64,000 nt of DNA from an uncultured Prochlorococcus sp. (GCA_902578845.1 CACHEM010000001.1:1-64000), one strand, 5' to 3'. Positions 19,295 to 29,059 are shown, counted from the stretch's first letter. Notes: generated by a model not told the origin, from the letters alone. Translations and numbers: made by a program.

Positions 19295-20023
19295 ATGAAT
19301 AGTGATAGTATTGCAATTGAAGCTGCAACAGATGGGGCCTGCAGTGGTAATCCAGGGCCAGGTGGTTGGGGTGGTCTAATAATTTTTGATGACAAAAGTG
19401 AATTAGAAATAGGTGGTTCCGAGCAAAATACTACTAATAATAGAATGGAACTCACTGCGGCTATAAAAACACTTGAGAAACTAAAAACCTACAAATTAAA
19501 AGAAAATTTTAAATTAAGAACTGATAGTAAATATGTCATAGAAGGGTATACAAAATGGATTATTAATTGGAAAAAAAATGGCTGGAAAACAAGCTCAGGA
19601 AAATCAGTTCAAAATCTTGATTTATGGCAAAAAATTGATCAATTAAGAATTAATGGTCTTGTAATGGAATATGTTAAGGGTCATAGCGGTGACAAACAAA
19701 ATGATAGGGTAGACAAAATCGCAACTAACTATAGCAAAGGTGTCTCTTTGATAAGTAACTTAAAAGAGTCTGTATCTTCAGTAGACTTTTTTGAACAAAA
19801 TGCACCTTCAGAAATTCAGGAATTATTTTCAAGAAATGAATTAATTCAAAAATTTGCAGACAAAAAATACTTATTAAGTTCACCAGAACTATATAATTTA
19901 CTAGGAGAAGAAAACCATGAAAAGATAAAACAATATTTACTTTTTGAATGGCGTAATTGGAGATTAATTCCTAAAAATAAAAAATATTGGATAATAGATA
20001 AAAAGTATTCTAATTTTTCATGA
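19295..20023 (+). CDS. rnhA: Ribonuclease HI with C-terminal extension
   Basis: Degrades RNA in RNA-DNA hybrids. The N-terminal ~145 residues are a complete RNase HI domain. Catalytic acids are D13 (ATDGACSG), E52 (MELTAA), D77 (RTDSKYV) and D140 (NDRVD), plus H130 (KGHSGD). About 95 further residues follow (about 150-242), rich in Asn, Lys and aromatic residues and ending WRLIPKNKKYWI; I do not recognise that part. Typical bacterial RNase HI is ~155 residues. The gene overlaps pyrD by four bases (ATGA). Confidence 0.93.
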   Translation: MNSDSIAIEAATDGACSGNPGPGGWGGLIIFDDKSELEIGGSEQNTTNNRMELTAAIKTLEKLKTYKLKENFKLRTDSKYVIEGYTKWIINWKKNGWKTSSGKSVQNLDLWQKIDQLRINGLVMEYVKGHSGDKQNDRVDKIATNYSKGVSLISNLKESVSSVDFFEQNAPSEIQELFSRNELIQKFADKKYLLSSPELYNLLGEENHEKIKQYLLFEWRNWRLIPKNKKYWIIDKKYSNFS

Positions 20024-21189
20024 ACGAACAGAAGGGAGTATTTAAAAATCTTTATAAAAACTTGATGACCCCTATACTAAAAAAAGACTCTGGAATAGAT
20101 GCAGAATATTTAACTAATTTATCTCTTAGCCTTTTATCATTTAGTTCAAGAAAACGCAATTGGCCTGTAGTTTCATCAATCTTAAAAAATCTAAATGAAG
20201 AATTTACAATAGTTGATAAAAGGTTAAGTCAGAATATATGTGGAATAAATTTTTGCAATCCAATTGGTTTAGCTGCGGGTTTTGATAAAAATGGAAATGC
20301 TGCAAATGTATGGAAAGATTTTGGTTTTGGATTTGCAGAGCTTGGTACTGTAACTAAATTTGCTCAAAATGGCAATCCAAAGCCAAGGTTATTTAGATTA
20401 GCAGAAGAAGAAGGAGCATTAAATAGGATGGGTTTCAATAATAATGGTGCTAAAAATCTGGTTAAAAATTTTGTTGAGCAAGGTATTGAGTTCAAAAAAA
20501 ACAGGGAGAATATTTGTTTAGGGATAAATTTCGGCAAGTCTAAAATCACAAGTTTATCTCAAGCAAAAGATGATTATTTAACTTCTCTAAAATTATTAAT
20601 TCCATATTGTGATTACGCAGCAATAAACGTAAGTTCTCCAAATACTGAGGGGCTAAGAAAGCTGCAAGATCCAATTCTTCTAAAAGAAATACTTAAAGAA
20701 ATTAAAGACTTACCTAATCGGCCGCCATTATTTGTAAAAATTGCGCCAGATTTAAGCCTTAAAGATATTGAAGATATTTGCCAACTAATCATCGAGGAAA
20801 ATATCGATGGAATAATTGCTACTAACACCAGCATTGATAGATTAGGTCTTGAAAATAGGAAGATCAGACAAACCGGATTATTACTTTCTGAAGAAAATGG
20901 AGGATTAAGTGGAAGGCCTCTACAAAAAAAAGCAAATCAAATAATAAAACATATTCATAATATTGATAAAAAAATTATTTTAATTGGCGTTGGTGGAATC
21001 GATAGTCCTGAATCGGCTTGGGAAAGAATTTGTTCTGGAGCATCATTAATTCAACTTTATACGGGATGGATATATAAGGGACCACAATTAGTCCCCAATA
21101 TACTCGAAGGAATTTTAAATCAACTCAATAAACATCAATTATCCAATATTAAAGAGGCCATAGGATCAAATTTAAAATGGGTTAAATAA
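20020..21189 (+). CDS. pyrD: Dihydroorotate dehydrogenase, class 2
   Basis: Oxidises dihydroorotate to orotate in pyrimidine synthesis, passing electrons to membrane quinone. The 389-residue length and an N-terminal segment of ~50 residues before the barrel mark the membrane-associated class 2 form. FMN and substrate motifs include NPIGLAAGFDKNG (about 85-97), ELGTVT, NRMGFNNNG, AINVSSPNT, FVKIAPD and LIGVGGI. The start ATG overlaps the rnhA stop, so translation is probably coupled. Confidence 0.97.
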   Translation: MNEQKGVFKNLYKNLMTPILKKDSGIDAEYLTNLSLSLLSFSSRKRNWPVVSSILKNLNEEFTIVDKRLSQNICGINFCNPIGLAAGFDKNGNAANVWKDFGFGFAELGTVTKFAQNGNPKPRLFRLAEEEGALNRMGFNNNGAKNLVKNFVEQGIEFKKNRENICLGINFGKSKITSLSQAKDDYLTSLKLLIPYCDYAAINVSSPNTEGLRKLQDPILLKEILKEIKDLPNRPPLFVKIAPDLSLKDIEDICQLIIEENIDGIIATNTSIDRLGLENRKIRQTGLLLSEENGGLSGRPLQKKANQIIKHIHNIDKKIILIGVGGIDSPESAWERICSGASLIQLYTGWIYKGPQLVPNILEGILNQLNKHQLSNIKEAIGSNLKWVK

Positions 21190-21206
21190 AAATTAGAAAA
21201 TGAATA

Positions 21207-22331
21207 ATGAATAAATCGGAAACTAATGATAACTCAAGATTATCCATGCAAATATCAAACTTAAAGCATGGAGGAAATGTATATGCAAATGCAAAAAAAT
21301 TAAATTTATTGCCCTCTCAAATCATTGACGCAAGTGCCTCATTAGTACCGTTTGATCCTCCTCAAATCCTAATAGATTCATTAAATGCAGAAATTAAAAA
21401 TCTTGGATTTAGATATTACCCTGATAGAAACTTGAGTGATTTGAAAGAAATAATCGGTAAATTTCATGGGATAAATCCAGACAATATATTGCCTGGTAAT
21501 GGAGCTTCTGAGCTTATAACCTGGGCAGGTTATGAAGCATCCAAATTTGGAATAAGTTGTATTCCTTCGCCATCCTTTGTTGATTATGAAAGATCTTTAA
21601 ATTGTTGGGAAAGTGATTTAATTCATTGCGAATTACCAAAAAACTGGAATAATATTTTTCCTCAATCATTTCCGCTTTATCCAAAAGGTGATGTTATTTG
21701 GATAACAAATCCACATAACCCAACTGGCCAATTGTGGGGGAAAAGTTCATTAGAGGAAATTGTAAAAAAATATAAATTAGTTATCTGTGATGAGGCTTTC
21801 TTATCAATAACACCCAATGGAGAAAAAGAATCATTAATACCATTAACCCAAAAATATAATAATTTATTAGTCTTGAGAAGCTTGACCAAAATCTTCAATA
21901 TTCCTGGTCTTAGATTAGGTTACGTTATTGGCTCCTCCAAAAAACTTAATCAATGGAAAAGCAATAGAGATCCTTGGCCTATAAATTCCTTTGCAATTAA
22001 AGCTGGAATTGACTTACTAAGTAACAAGAAATTCTATGAAAAATGGACAAGACAGATTCACCGCTGGATAAATATCGAAAGACAGAGAGTATATGAAAAA
22101 TTATCAAAAATAAAAAACCTTAAAGTTCATAATTCTTCTACCAACTTTTTTTTAATAGAAAGTAAAACATCCTTATCGCCCAATATAAAATACCTAAAAA
22201 ATAAGGGGATATTACTTAGAGAATGTACTTCATTTAGATTTCTCAACGAAAAGTGGGCAAGAATAAGTTTACAGAGTAGGAAAAATAACACTCTTTTATG
22301 TAAAGAAATCAAAAATTCCTTTCAAAAATAA
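21207..22331 (+). CDS. PLP-dependent aminotransferase, CobC/HisC-like (possible threonine-phosphate decarboxylase)
   Basis: Fold-type I PLP enzyme, 374 residues. It shows LPGNGASELITWAGYE for phosphate binding, WITNPHNPTGQLWG, VICDEAFLS and the Schiff-base lysine in LRSLTKIFNIPGLRLGY. Opening with LKHGGNVYANAKKLN resembles CobC/CobD threonine-phosphate decarboxylases (aminopropanol arm of the cobamide lower ligand) more than HisC. Picocyanobacteria make pseudocobalamin, so this is plausible. A second HisC-like paralog is at 36071-37180. The 3' end overlaps convergent murG by ten bases. Confidence 0.78.
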   Translation: MNKSETNDNSRLSMQISNLKHGGNVYANAKKLNLLPSQIIDASASLVPFDPPQILIDSLNAEIKNLGFRYYPDRNLSDLKEIIGKFHGINPDNILPGNGASELITWAGYEASKFGISCIPSPSFVDYERSLNCWESDLIHCELPKNWNNIFPQSFPLYPKGDVIWITNPHNPTGQLWGKSSLEEIVKKYKLVICDEAFLSITPNGEKESLIPLTQKYNNLLVLRSLTKIFNIPGLRLGYVIGSSKKLNQWKSNRDPWPINSFAIKAGIDLLSNKKFYEKWTRQIHRWINIERQRVYEKLSKIKNLKVHNSSTNFFLIESKTSLSPNIKYLKNKGILLRECTSFRFLNEKWARISLQSRKNNTLLCKEIKNSFQK

Positions 22332-23401
22332 TTAAAAATTTTTTTAATCTCAATCTTAGATTTGATTTTATTATTGTTCTCCATATTCTTCTTCATAAGA
22401 TCTAATATTTGATAGTAATTTTTCCCGTTTTTTGTTTTTATTCTAAAAATTCTTTCTAGAGTTTCTTCAAAAACTTCTTTAGAAATTTTATTTTGATTCA
22501 TTAAAACTGAGCCTCCACTTTCAGCAAGAATCAATGCATTTTTCTCCTGGTGATTATTTTTAGAATAAGGAAATGGAATTAAAATTGAAGGTTTCTTAGT
22601 CTCTATTAATTCATTTATTGTGCCTGCACCAGATCTCGATATTACAAGATCACAGTTTTGAATTAAAGATGCGATTTCATTACTAAATTTCTTTTGAACA
22701 TAATTTTTAGAATTTTTTAAATTCAAGTGATATTGATTACATTCGCCAATAATATGAACAATTCGAAAATTTTTTTTCATTAAAAATTCCAGAGAGTCGT
22801 AAATAATTTGATTTATAGCTTGTGCTCCTTGACTACCTCCCATAGCAATCAAAAGAGGGCCTTTTCCTTTCGGAACCCATTCTGGCAGGGGATTAGATTG
22901 ATAGAATTGCTGTCTTAAAGGAGTACCAGTGAAAATAGTTTTACAATTTCTTAAATAAGAATTTGTTTTCTCAAATCCTAAAAGAACATAGTTACACAAA
23001 AAACCAAAATATTTCGTGACCATTCCTGGAATTAAATTTGATTCATGAATAATGATAGGTATCCTTAGAAGCTTTGAAGCAACAATAGTAGGAGCAGAGA
23101 TATAACCTCCAGTCGTAAAAACTAACTTAATTTTTTTTTCTTTTAAGATCCTAATTATTTGGAATGTTGAAATTAAAATTTCTATATATTGATAAAACAA
23201 AAAAATATTTTTTCTTGGTGTTTTTATTTTCAAAATCGTTAAATTATATTTTTCGGGAATAAAATTTTCATCAAGTCTTTGGTGAACCCCCAACCAATGA
23301 ATATTCCATTCCTCTTCTACCTCTTTAGAAATTGCTAAAGCTGGAAAAATATGGCCTCCTGTTCCACTTGCTGCAACTAATAAATTATTTTTTTTAGACA
23401 T
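22322..23401 (-). CDS. murG: MurG: UDP-GlcNAc:lipid I N-acetylglucosamine transferase
   Basis: Adds GlcNAc to lipid I at the inner face of the plasma membrane, making lipid II for peptidoglycan. Motifs are the N-terminal ASGTGGHIFPALA (about 11-23), HESNLIPG, MGGSQGAQAIN, and the donor-binding SRSGAGTINEL with LIPFPYSKNNHQEKNA. Length 359 is normal. It overlaps the aminotransferase gene tail to tail and is divergent, by 32 bases, from the exported hypothetical at 23434, so their promoters must be very close. Confidence 0.97.
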   Translation of the reverse strand: MSKKNNLLVAASGTGGHIFPALAISKEVEEEWNIHWLGVHQRLDENFIPEKYNLTILKIKTPRKNIFLFYQYIEILISTFQIIRILKEKKIKLVFTTGGYISAPTIVASKLLRIPIIIHESNLIPGMVTKYFGFLCNYVLLGFEKTNSYLRNCKTIFTGTPLRQQFYQSNPLPEWVPKGKGPLLIAMGGSQGAQAINQIIYDSLEFLMKKNFRIVHIIGECNQYHLNLKNSKNYVQKKFSNEIASLIQNCDLVISRSGAGTINELIETKKPSILIPFPYSKNNHQEKNALILAESGGSVLMNQNKISKEVFEETLERIFRIKTKNGKNYYQILDLMKKNMENNNKIKSKIEIKKIFNYF

Positions 23402-23433
23402 AAAAACTGAAATTAGTAGAATAAAAATAATAA

Positions 23434-24168
23434 ATGATAAATATGTTTAATTTAAACTTATTCAAAAATATAGGAGTTCCTCTCTACTTACTTATTTATC
23501 TCATTATTCCCTATTCAGCAATAACGGAAACTTTAAAAGTTGATTTTATAAGAAATCTAGAAAACTCATTAAATAAGAGAGATTTAGAGTTTATTAGAAA
23601 AAATTTTAGAAATGATGAAAACCAAAATATTCCAAAACAGTTTTCAAAAATTGTTAATGATTTTCCTGACAGCAAATGGAAAATCAAAAGATTAAAATCG
23701 AATATTCCAAATAAAGAAATATTAAGAATAAAAGTTTCAGGAGAAAAAATAGTTAATGAAGAAAAACATATACTCGAATCCAATTTTGATTATATTTTTT
23801 CAATTTTAAATGGAAAAATTGATAGAGGTACCATTAAAAATTTATTCACAACAATAAGGAATGATGATAAGAAAATAGATATTAGTTTTCAAATCCCTGA
23901 TAAAGTTCTTACTGGTTCAAAATATGATATCGATATTATTCTAAATAAGCCACTTGAAGAAGTGATTATTGCTGGAGCAATAAAACCTCATCAAGTAAAT
24001 TCATTATTTGAACAAGAAATATTATTGGAGCCACTTGCTTCTGGGGGGATTTTTAAAATGACAAGAGCCCCTTCAAAACCAGGGATGCAAATTTGGTCAG
24101 GTATCATAGCTCACCCAAATGGAATGATTACTTTCACAAAAAGTATAGAAATTGTTGATAAGCTTTAG
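23434..24168 (+). CDS. Exported or membrane-anchored hypothetical protein
   Basis: 244 residues with an N-terminal hydrophobic segment (about 14-30, IGVPLYLLIYLIIPYSA), consistent with a signal peptide or single anchor, then a soluble region. The rest is a mixed alpha/beta protein with regular strand-like patterns in the C-terminal half (DISFQIPDKVLTGSKYDIDI, then EEVIIAGAIKP). This may be an immunoglobulin-like or beta-sandwich domain. I do not recognise a named family. It sits between divergent murG and convergent pgk (one-base gap). A second ATG at 23443 is also possible as start. Confidence 0.75.
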   Translation: MINMFNLNLFKNIGVPLYLLIYLIIPYSAITETLKVDFIRNLENSLNKRDLEFIRKNFRNDENQNIPKQFSKIVNDFPDSKWKIKRLKSNIPNKEILRIKVSGEKIVNEEKHILESNFDYIFSILNGKIDRGTIKNLFTTIRNDDKKIDISFQIPDKVLTGSKYDIDIILNKPLEEVIIAGAIKPHQVNSLFEQEILLEPLASGGIFKMTRAPSKPGMQIWSGIIAHPNGMITFTKSIEIVDKL

Positions 24169-24169
24169 C

Positions 24170-25378
24170 CTAAGTGTCGTTTAAAGCAGCTACACCAGGT
24201 AAAGTTTTACCTTCCAAAAGTTCCAAACTAGCCCCACCTCCAGTAGATATATGAGACATTTTCTCAGCTAATCCTGCTTTCTCCACTGCCGCAACTGAAT
24301 CTCCACCGCCAATTATTGTACAAACTTCAGAAAAAGCACTTAAGTCAGCAAGAGTCGTAGCTATTGCATTTGTGCCGTCTGCAAATTTATCAAATTCAAA
24401 AACTCCCATTGGACCATTCCAAATAATTGTCTTACATTCTGCAAGAGCATTCTGAAAAACTTTAATGGAATCTGGACCAATATCTAGACCCATCCAATTC
24501 CCACTAATTGCATCAATTTGAGATATTTTGCTATTGGCTTCAGGCGAAAATTCATCAGCTAAAACAACATCAGTGGGTAATAATAATTCTACTCCTTTTG
24601 CTTTTGCTTTTGCTTCTAAATCTTTAGCAAGCTCGAGTTTATCTTCTTCTACAAGGCTCTTTCCGACATCTAAACCTCTAGCTTTGTAAAAAGTGAAAAT
24701 CATACCTCCACCAATCATGATTTTGTCACACTTATCTAGTAAAGAATCAAGTACGCCTATTTTGCTACTAACCTTTGATCCTCCAACTATTGCTGCCAAT
24801 GGACGCTTTGGGGAGTCTATTGCTCCTTGTAAGTATTTCAATTCTTTCTCTAAAAGGAATCCAGCTACTGAGGGACTTAAATAATTAGTAACACCCTGAG
24901 TTGAAGCATGAGCTCTATGAGCGGCACCGAAAGCATCATTTACATACATATCTGCATGAGATGCTAATTTTTTAGCAAACTCCAGGTCGTTCTTTTCCTC
25001 TTCACCAAAAAAACGAACATTTTCAAGTAAAAGAACATCTCCATTAGATAAGCTATTTGATTGTTCAATTGCTTCATCGCCAATACAACTGTTAGTAAGA
25101 GGAACATTTTGCCCTAACAATTCACTTAATCTTGCTGCTACTGGAGTTAATCTCATTTTTTCATTTACCTGACCCTTTGGTCTACCAAAATGAGCAGCTA
25201 AAATAACTTTTGCAGAATGATTAATAAGATATTCAATCGTTGGGACCGCTGCACGAATACGCGTATCGTCAGTTATTTGACCATCTTCATTTAATGGAAC
25301 ATTAAAATCTACCCTTACAAGAACTTTTTTTCCTTCTAAATGTGTCTTATCAAGACTGGAAAGAGATAACTTTGACAT
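24170..25378 (-). CDS. pgk: Phosphoglycerate kinase
   Basis: Calvin cycle and glycolysis enzyme converting 3-phosphoglycerate to 1,3-bisphosphoglycerate. At 402 residues it has the signature [35 protein letters not shown], an ADP-binding [12 protein letters not shown] and [11 protein letters not shown], and the nucleotide loop [13 protein letters not shown]. Fully intact. Upstream, about 63 bases from the start, lies an inverted repeat matching the NtcA consensus with a suitably spaced -10 element; see the separate entry. Confidence 0.98.
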   Translation of the reverse strand: MSKLSLSSLDKTHLEGKKVLVRVDFNVPLNEDGQITDDTRIRAAVPTIEYLINHSAKVILAAHFGRPKGQVNEKMRLTPVAARLSELLGQNVPLTNSCIGDEAIEQSNSLSNGDVLLLENVRFFGEEEKNDLEFAKKLASHADMYVNDAFGAAHRAHASTQGVTNYLSPSVAGFLLEKELKYLQGAIDSPKRPLAAIVGGSKVSSKIGVLDSLLDKCDKIMIGGGMIFTFYKARGLDVGKSLVEEDKLELAKDLEAKAKAKGVELLLPTDVVLADEFSPEANSKISQIDAISGNWMGLDIGPDSIKVFQNALAECKTIIWNGPMGVFEFDKFADGTNAIATTLADLSAFSEVCTIIGGGDSVAAVEKAGLAEKMSHISTGGGASLELLEGKTLPGVAALNDT

Positions 25379-25411
25379 TAAACAAGCTTAATTTTTAATC
25401 TTAAGACCCTA

Positions 25412-25454
25412 ACGTTAATTTGGGCTTATTGGGTTAAAAAGTAGTTACTGTTAC
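25412..25454 (-). promoter_or_regulatory. Candidate NtcA-type promoter upstream of pgk
   Basis: GTA-N8-TAC occurs at 25441-25454, a perfect match to the NtcA palindrome core. Reading toward pgk, a TAN3T -10 element (TAACGT) lies at 25417-25412. It is separated by 23 bases, the spacing of NtcA-activated (class II) promoters. Transcription would begin near 25405, about 27 bases before the pgk ATG. The same palindrome lies ~140 bases upstream of rbgA but has no well-spaced -10 in that direction. Short motifs arise by chance in AT-rich DNA, so this is a candidate only. Confidence 0.35.
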
Positions 25455-25591
25455 CTATGCCTTAATAAATTTTAAGAATTAAAGATTATAAAAATTTTTT
25501 AGTTTTTAAATTTATACTAAACTTTAGAAGTAAATACTTTTGAAACTTATAAAAACTAAAAGGAATACAAAATTTTATTTGATTTATTGAA

Positions 25592-26464
25592 GTGGACATA
25601 CCCAAAATTCAATGGTACCCAGGCCATATCGCAAAAGCAGAAAAAAAATTATCTGAAGTTATCAATAAAGTAGATTTAGTTATAGAAGTTAGAGATGCAC
25701 GAATTCCTTTGTCAACAGGACATCCACACTTAAATAAATGGATAAATAATAAAAAACATATTCTTGTTATTAACAGATCAGACATGATCTCCCCTCATAC
25801 AATCAATAGTTGGAATAAATGGTTTAATGCTAAAGATCAATATCCTCTTTGGTGTGATGCCAAAAGAGGAATAGGTATTAAAGAAATTTGTGAGTCAGCC
25901 AAAGATTCTAGGTCGTCAATCGATGACAGAAGACTCTCCAGAGGAATGCGAATTAGGCCAATTAGAGCCCTTACACTTGGTTTCCCAAACGTAGGAAAGT
26001 CAGCATTAATTAATAGAATTGCAAAAAAAAGAGTTGTAGATAGCGCTAGGAAAGCAGGTGTGACTCGTAATTTAAGATGGATAAAATTAGAAAGTGGTAT
26101 AGATCTGCTAGATGCTCCTGGTGTTATACCTCCAAATTTAGAAGATCAAAAATCAGCACTTAATCTTGCACTTTGTGACGATATTGGTGAAGCTGCTTAT
26201 GAAATAGAAAGTGTCGCAATTGAATTTATCAAAATTATATCCACTCTCAACAAAGATAAGAATGCGAATATCTCAGTTAAACAAATATCTAATAGATATG
26301 GAGTTGATATTGCAAAAGGCTTTAAAAATCCTTCTACTTGGATCGACGAAGCAGCTTCAAAACATACTTCAGGCAATAAAAGGAGAATGTCTCATAAGTT
26401 ATTGGAAGATTATAGAAATCAAATGCTGGGTAAAATTGCCTTAGAAGTCCCACTATGGAATTAA
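25592..26464 (+). CDS. rbgA: Ribosome biogenesis GTPase RbgA/YlqF
   Basis: Circularly permuted GTPase for late 50S assembly. Motif order is the permuted one: G4 VINRSD near residue 60, then G1 GFPNVGKSAL near 131, then G3 DAPGV near 172. The N-terminus IQWYPGHIAKAEKK is the family hallmark. 290 residues, including the C-terminal helical domain. The start is GTG at 25592. It overlaps the following pseudouridine synthase gene by ten bases, linking two ribosome-maturation factors. Confidence 0.95.
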   Translation: MDIPKIQWYPGHIAKAEKKLSEVINKVDLVIEVRDARIPLSTGHPHLNKWINNKKHILVINRSDMISPHTINSWNKWFNAKDQYPLWCDAKRGIGIKEICESAKDSRSSIDDRRLSRGMRIRPIRALTLGFPNVGKSALINRIAKKRVVDSARKAGVTRNLRWIKLESGIDLLDAPGVIPPNLEDQKSALNLALCDDIGEAAYEIESVAIEFIKIISTLNKDKNANISVKQISNRYGVDIAKGFKNPSTWIDEAASKHTSGNKRRMSHKLLEDYRNQMLGKIALEVPLWN

Positions 26465-27414
26465 ATAATCAAAATTCTTTCGGTATTGGAGAAGGTGAGC
26501 TTATAGAAATTATTTATGAGCTGCCTCTTCCTATGAGGCTAGACAGATGGTTGGTAAGTAAAAGGCCAGAGCAAAGTAGAGCAAGAATTCAACATTTTAT
26601 AAATTCAGGTTTAGTACTAGTAAACTATAAGACCGCGAAAGCAAAGACCCCTTTAAAAAATGGTGACAATGTTCAAATATGGATGCCTCCTCCAGAACCT
26701 CTGATTTATTTGAAACCTGAAAAAATGGATTTAAATATCCTTTTTGAAGACGAGCATATCATTGTAATCAATAAACAATCAGGACTAATTGTTCATCCAG
26801 CCCCTGGACACAAATCAGGCACTTTAGTGAATGGATTACTTTTTCACTGTAAAGATCTACCTGGAATTAATGGGAAACTAAGACCTGGGATTGTTCACAG
26901 ATTAGATAAAGATACCTCCGGATGTATGGTGGTTGCAAAAAGCCAAGAGGCATTAGTAAATCTCCAGAAACAAATTAAAGAAAAAATAGCATCACGCGAA
27001 TATATTGCAGTAATTCATGGAGCACCTAATTCTGAAGAAGGCCAAATAGTGGGACACATTGGCAGAGATAAATTAAATAGATTGAAATATAAAGTAGTTG
27101 AAGAAACTTCAGGAAGGTATGCCTGCACCTATTGGAAATTAGAAGAAAGATTTGGCAATTACTCATTAATTAGTTTCAAACTAGATACGGGACGAACGCA
27201 TCAAATAAGAGTTCATTGCGCTCACATTAATCATCCAATTGTGGGTGATCCATTATATGGAAGATGTAAAAAACTACCATGTAAATTAGATGGTCAAGCT
27301 TTACACGCCATTAAGCTTGGACTTATACATCCAATAAATGGTAAAGAAATGATATTTAAATCAGAATTGCCATTAGATTTTCAAAAATTACTAAGTGTTC
27401 TTAAAGTTAAATGA
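26455..27414 (+). CDS. rluD: RluD-type 23S rRNA pseudouridine synthase
   Basis: RluA/RluD-family pseudouridine synthase, likely acting on 23S rRNA. There is an N-terminal S4 RNA-binding domain (MRLDRWLVSKRPEQSRARIQ, about residues 27-46), the catalytic aspartate in HRLDKDTSG near 145, VHPAPGHKSGTLVNGL, and TGRTHQIRVH in the C-terminal third. 319 residues is the usual size. It overlaps rbgA upstream (10 bases) and converges with the ABC ATPase gene (8-base overlap). RluD is a better guess than RluC from the S4 domain and motif spacing. Confidence 0.9.
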   Translation: MELNNQNSFGIGEGELIEIIYELPLPMRLDRWLVSKRPEQSRARIQHFINSGLVLVNYKTAKAKTPLKNGDNVQIWMPPPEPLIYLKPEKMDLNILFEDEHIIVINKQSGLIVHPAPGHKSGTLVNGLLFHCKDLPGINGKLRPGIVHRLDKDTSGCMVVAKSQEALVNLQKQIKEKIASREYIAVIHGAPNSEEGQIVGHIGRDKLNRLKYKVVEETSGRYACTYWKLEERFGNYSLISFKLDTGRTHQIRVHCAHINHPIVGDPLYGRCKKLPCKLDGQALHAIKLGLIHPINGKEMIFKSELPLDFQKLLSVLKVK

Positions 27415-29005
27415 GATTTAAAGAGGAATTTAGAAGCGATTTTGTATACGTGTTTTGAGTTTTAGTGAATATTGTAGAACTTTCTCCTTCATCAACTATC
27501 TTTCCGTGATTCATTACTAGCAACCTATCACAAAATCTTTTAGCAATGCCTAAATCATGAGTAATAAAGATAATCGTTAAATTCATTTTTTCTTGAAAGA
27601 CTCGAAGTAATTCCAGAATCTCAATTTTTACTGAAGCATCCAACATATTTACGCTCTCATCACAAATTAAAATTTTTGGCTTCAACAATAGCGCCCTGGC
27701 TAATGAAATTCTTTGCAATTGACCACCAGATAATTGGTTAGGATAAGAATTAAAAAAATCATTATTTAAGGGAAGATTTAAATTTCTTAACATTAATTTT
27801 ATTTCTTTTTCGATTTTTCTTTTATCTGAAATTTTTTGAATAAAAAATATATCTTCCAAAATATTTTTAATTGTCATTTTCGGATTCAAACTTGAAAAAG
27901 GGTCTTGAAAAATAATTTGCACATTATTGTACTTTTTAAAAGATTTATGTTTTTTCAATGCATGATTTTTATAATAAATTTTTATTTCACCACCTCTTAC
28001 TTTAAGGAGTCCAATTAAAGCCCTACATAATGTACTTTTACCGCTCCCTGATGAACCAACAATTCCAAGAGTCTCATTCTCATATAACTTGAAACTAACT
28101 TCATTTAAAGCTTTATTCCATTTATTGAAAAAAATTGAAGAATTTAATTTATACCAATGTCTTAGGTTATTCACCTCTAGAACGACCTGATCTCGAGCAT
28201 GATTTTTATTGTTTGGTTCTAATACTATTTTTGAAGCATTTACTAACTTTTTCCCGATATCTGATTTTGGCGATTGAAAAATATCTAATATATTCCCTTT
28301 TTCAACAATCGAACCCTTTTCAATTATTGCAACTTTTTTACACCACTTTGCTGCAAGATTTATATCGTGACTAACTAAAATTAAAGTTGTATCAAATTCA
28401 TTACATAGATGAATTATTTCTTGCATAATTTCAAAACTTGTTTTGGTATCTAAGCTTGTTGTAGGTTCATCAGCAATTAGTAATTTAGGTTTTAAAGCAA
28501 GTGCCATTGCTATAGAAACTCTCTGTCTCATTCCACCGCTAAATTGATGTGGGAAAGAATTAAGTCTACTTTCTTCAATTCCGACTTTTTGAAAAACTTC
28601 TCTTACTAATTTTTTAATAGCTAAAGATGATTTAGTTTGATCATGTATTTTAAATAATTCATATAAATGATCCTCAACTCTCATTAGCGGATTAAGTTTT
28701 TTTATAGAGTCTTGATAAATAAATCCAAAATTTTTCCTTCTGAATAATTGTGCATCTTTGTTATTTATTTTTCTAGGATCTACACTAGAAATCGATAGAT
28801 ACCCTTTAGAAGTGGCCTTTTCAGGCAATATATTTACTAATGTTTTTGCAAAAGTGGTCTTTCCACATCCAGAAGGTCCTATTATGGCCAAATGATCTCC
28901 CCTGTCTATTTCCAAATTAAAATTTTTGATAATAGGTTGCTGTTTTAGTCCATATTTAACAGTAAGATTTTTAACTACAATAATTTTTTCTTTATTTTTT
29001 TTCAT
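27407..29005 (-). CDS. ABC transporter ATPase with two fused nucleotide-binding domains (peptide/nickel type)
   Basis: 532 residues holding two complete ABC ATPase domains of the DppD/DppF (OppD/OppF) type. Domain 1 has Walker A GPSGCGKT at 43-50, signature FSGGMRQRVS and Walker B LLIADEPTTSLD. Domain 2 has GSSGSGKS near 316-323, LSGGQLQRIS and ILICDESVNMLD. The fused layout matches YejF/GsiA-type subunits of peptide or glutathione importers. No permease or binding-protein gene is adjacent; partners must lie elsewhere if it is a transporter. No membrane helices. Confidence 0.88.
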   Translation of the reverse strand: MKKNKEKIIVVKNLTVKYGLKQQPIIKNFNLEIDRGDHLAIIGPSGCGKTTFAKTLVNILPEKATSKGYLSISSVDPRKINNKDAQLFRRKNFGFIYQDSIKKLNPLMRVEDHLYELFKIHDQTKSSLAIKKLVREVFQKVGIEESRLNSFPHQFSGGMRQRVSIAMALALKPKLLIADEPTTSLDTKTSFEIMQEIIHLCNEFDTTLILVSHDINLAAKWCKKVAIIEKGSIVEKGNILDIFQSPKSDIGKKLVNASKIVLEPNNKNHARDQVVLEVNNLRHWYKLNSSIFFNKWNKALNEVSFKLYENETLGIVGSSGSGKSTLCRALIGLLKVRGGEIKIYYKNHALKKHKSFKKYNNVQIIFQDPFSSLNPKMTIKNILEDIFFIQKISDKRKIEKEIKLMLRNLNLPLNNDFFNSYPNQLSGGQLQRISLARALLLKPKILICDESVNMLDASVKIEILELLRVFQEKMNLTIIFITHDLGIAKRFCDRLLVMNHGKIVDEGESSTIFTKTQNTYTKSLLNSSLNLI

Positions 29006-29059
29006 GATTTATAGCAAATTTTTCTAGACATAAATAAAATACATCTAAAGCAATATAAA

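Noticed and set aside
19248..19300. Rho-independent terminator after rplL
   Set aside because: Strong hairpin but followed by A-rich, not U-rich, RNA; recorded as a hairpin only.
19295..21189. Absence of rpoBC after rplL as a rearrangement
   Set aside because: rpoB/rpoC are normally unlinked from rplL in cyanobacteria, so this is expected.
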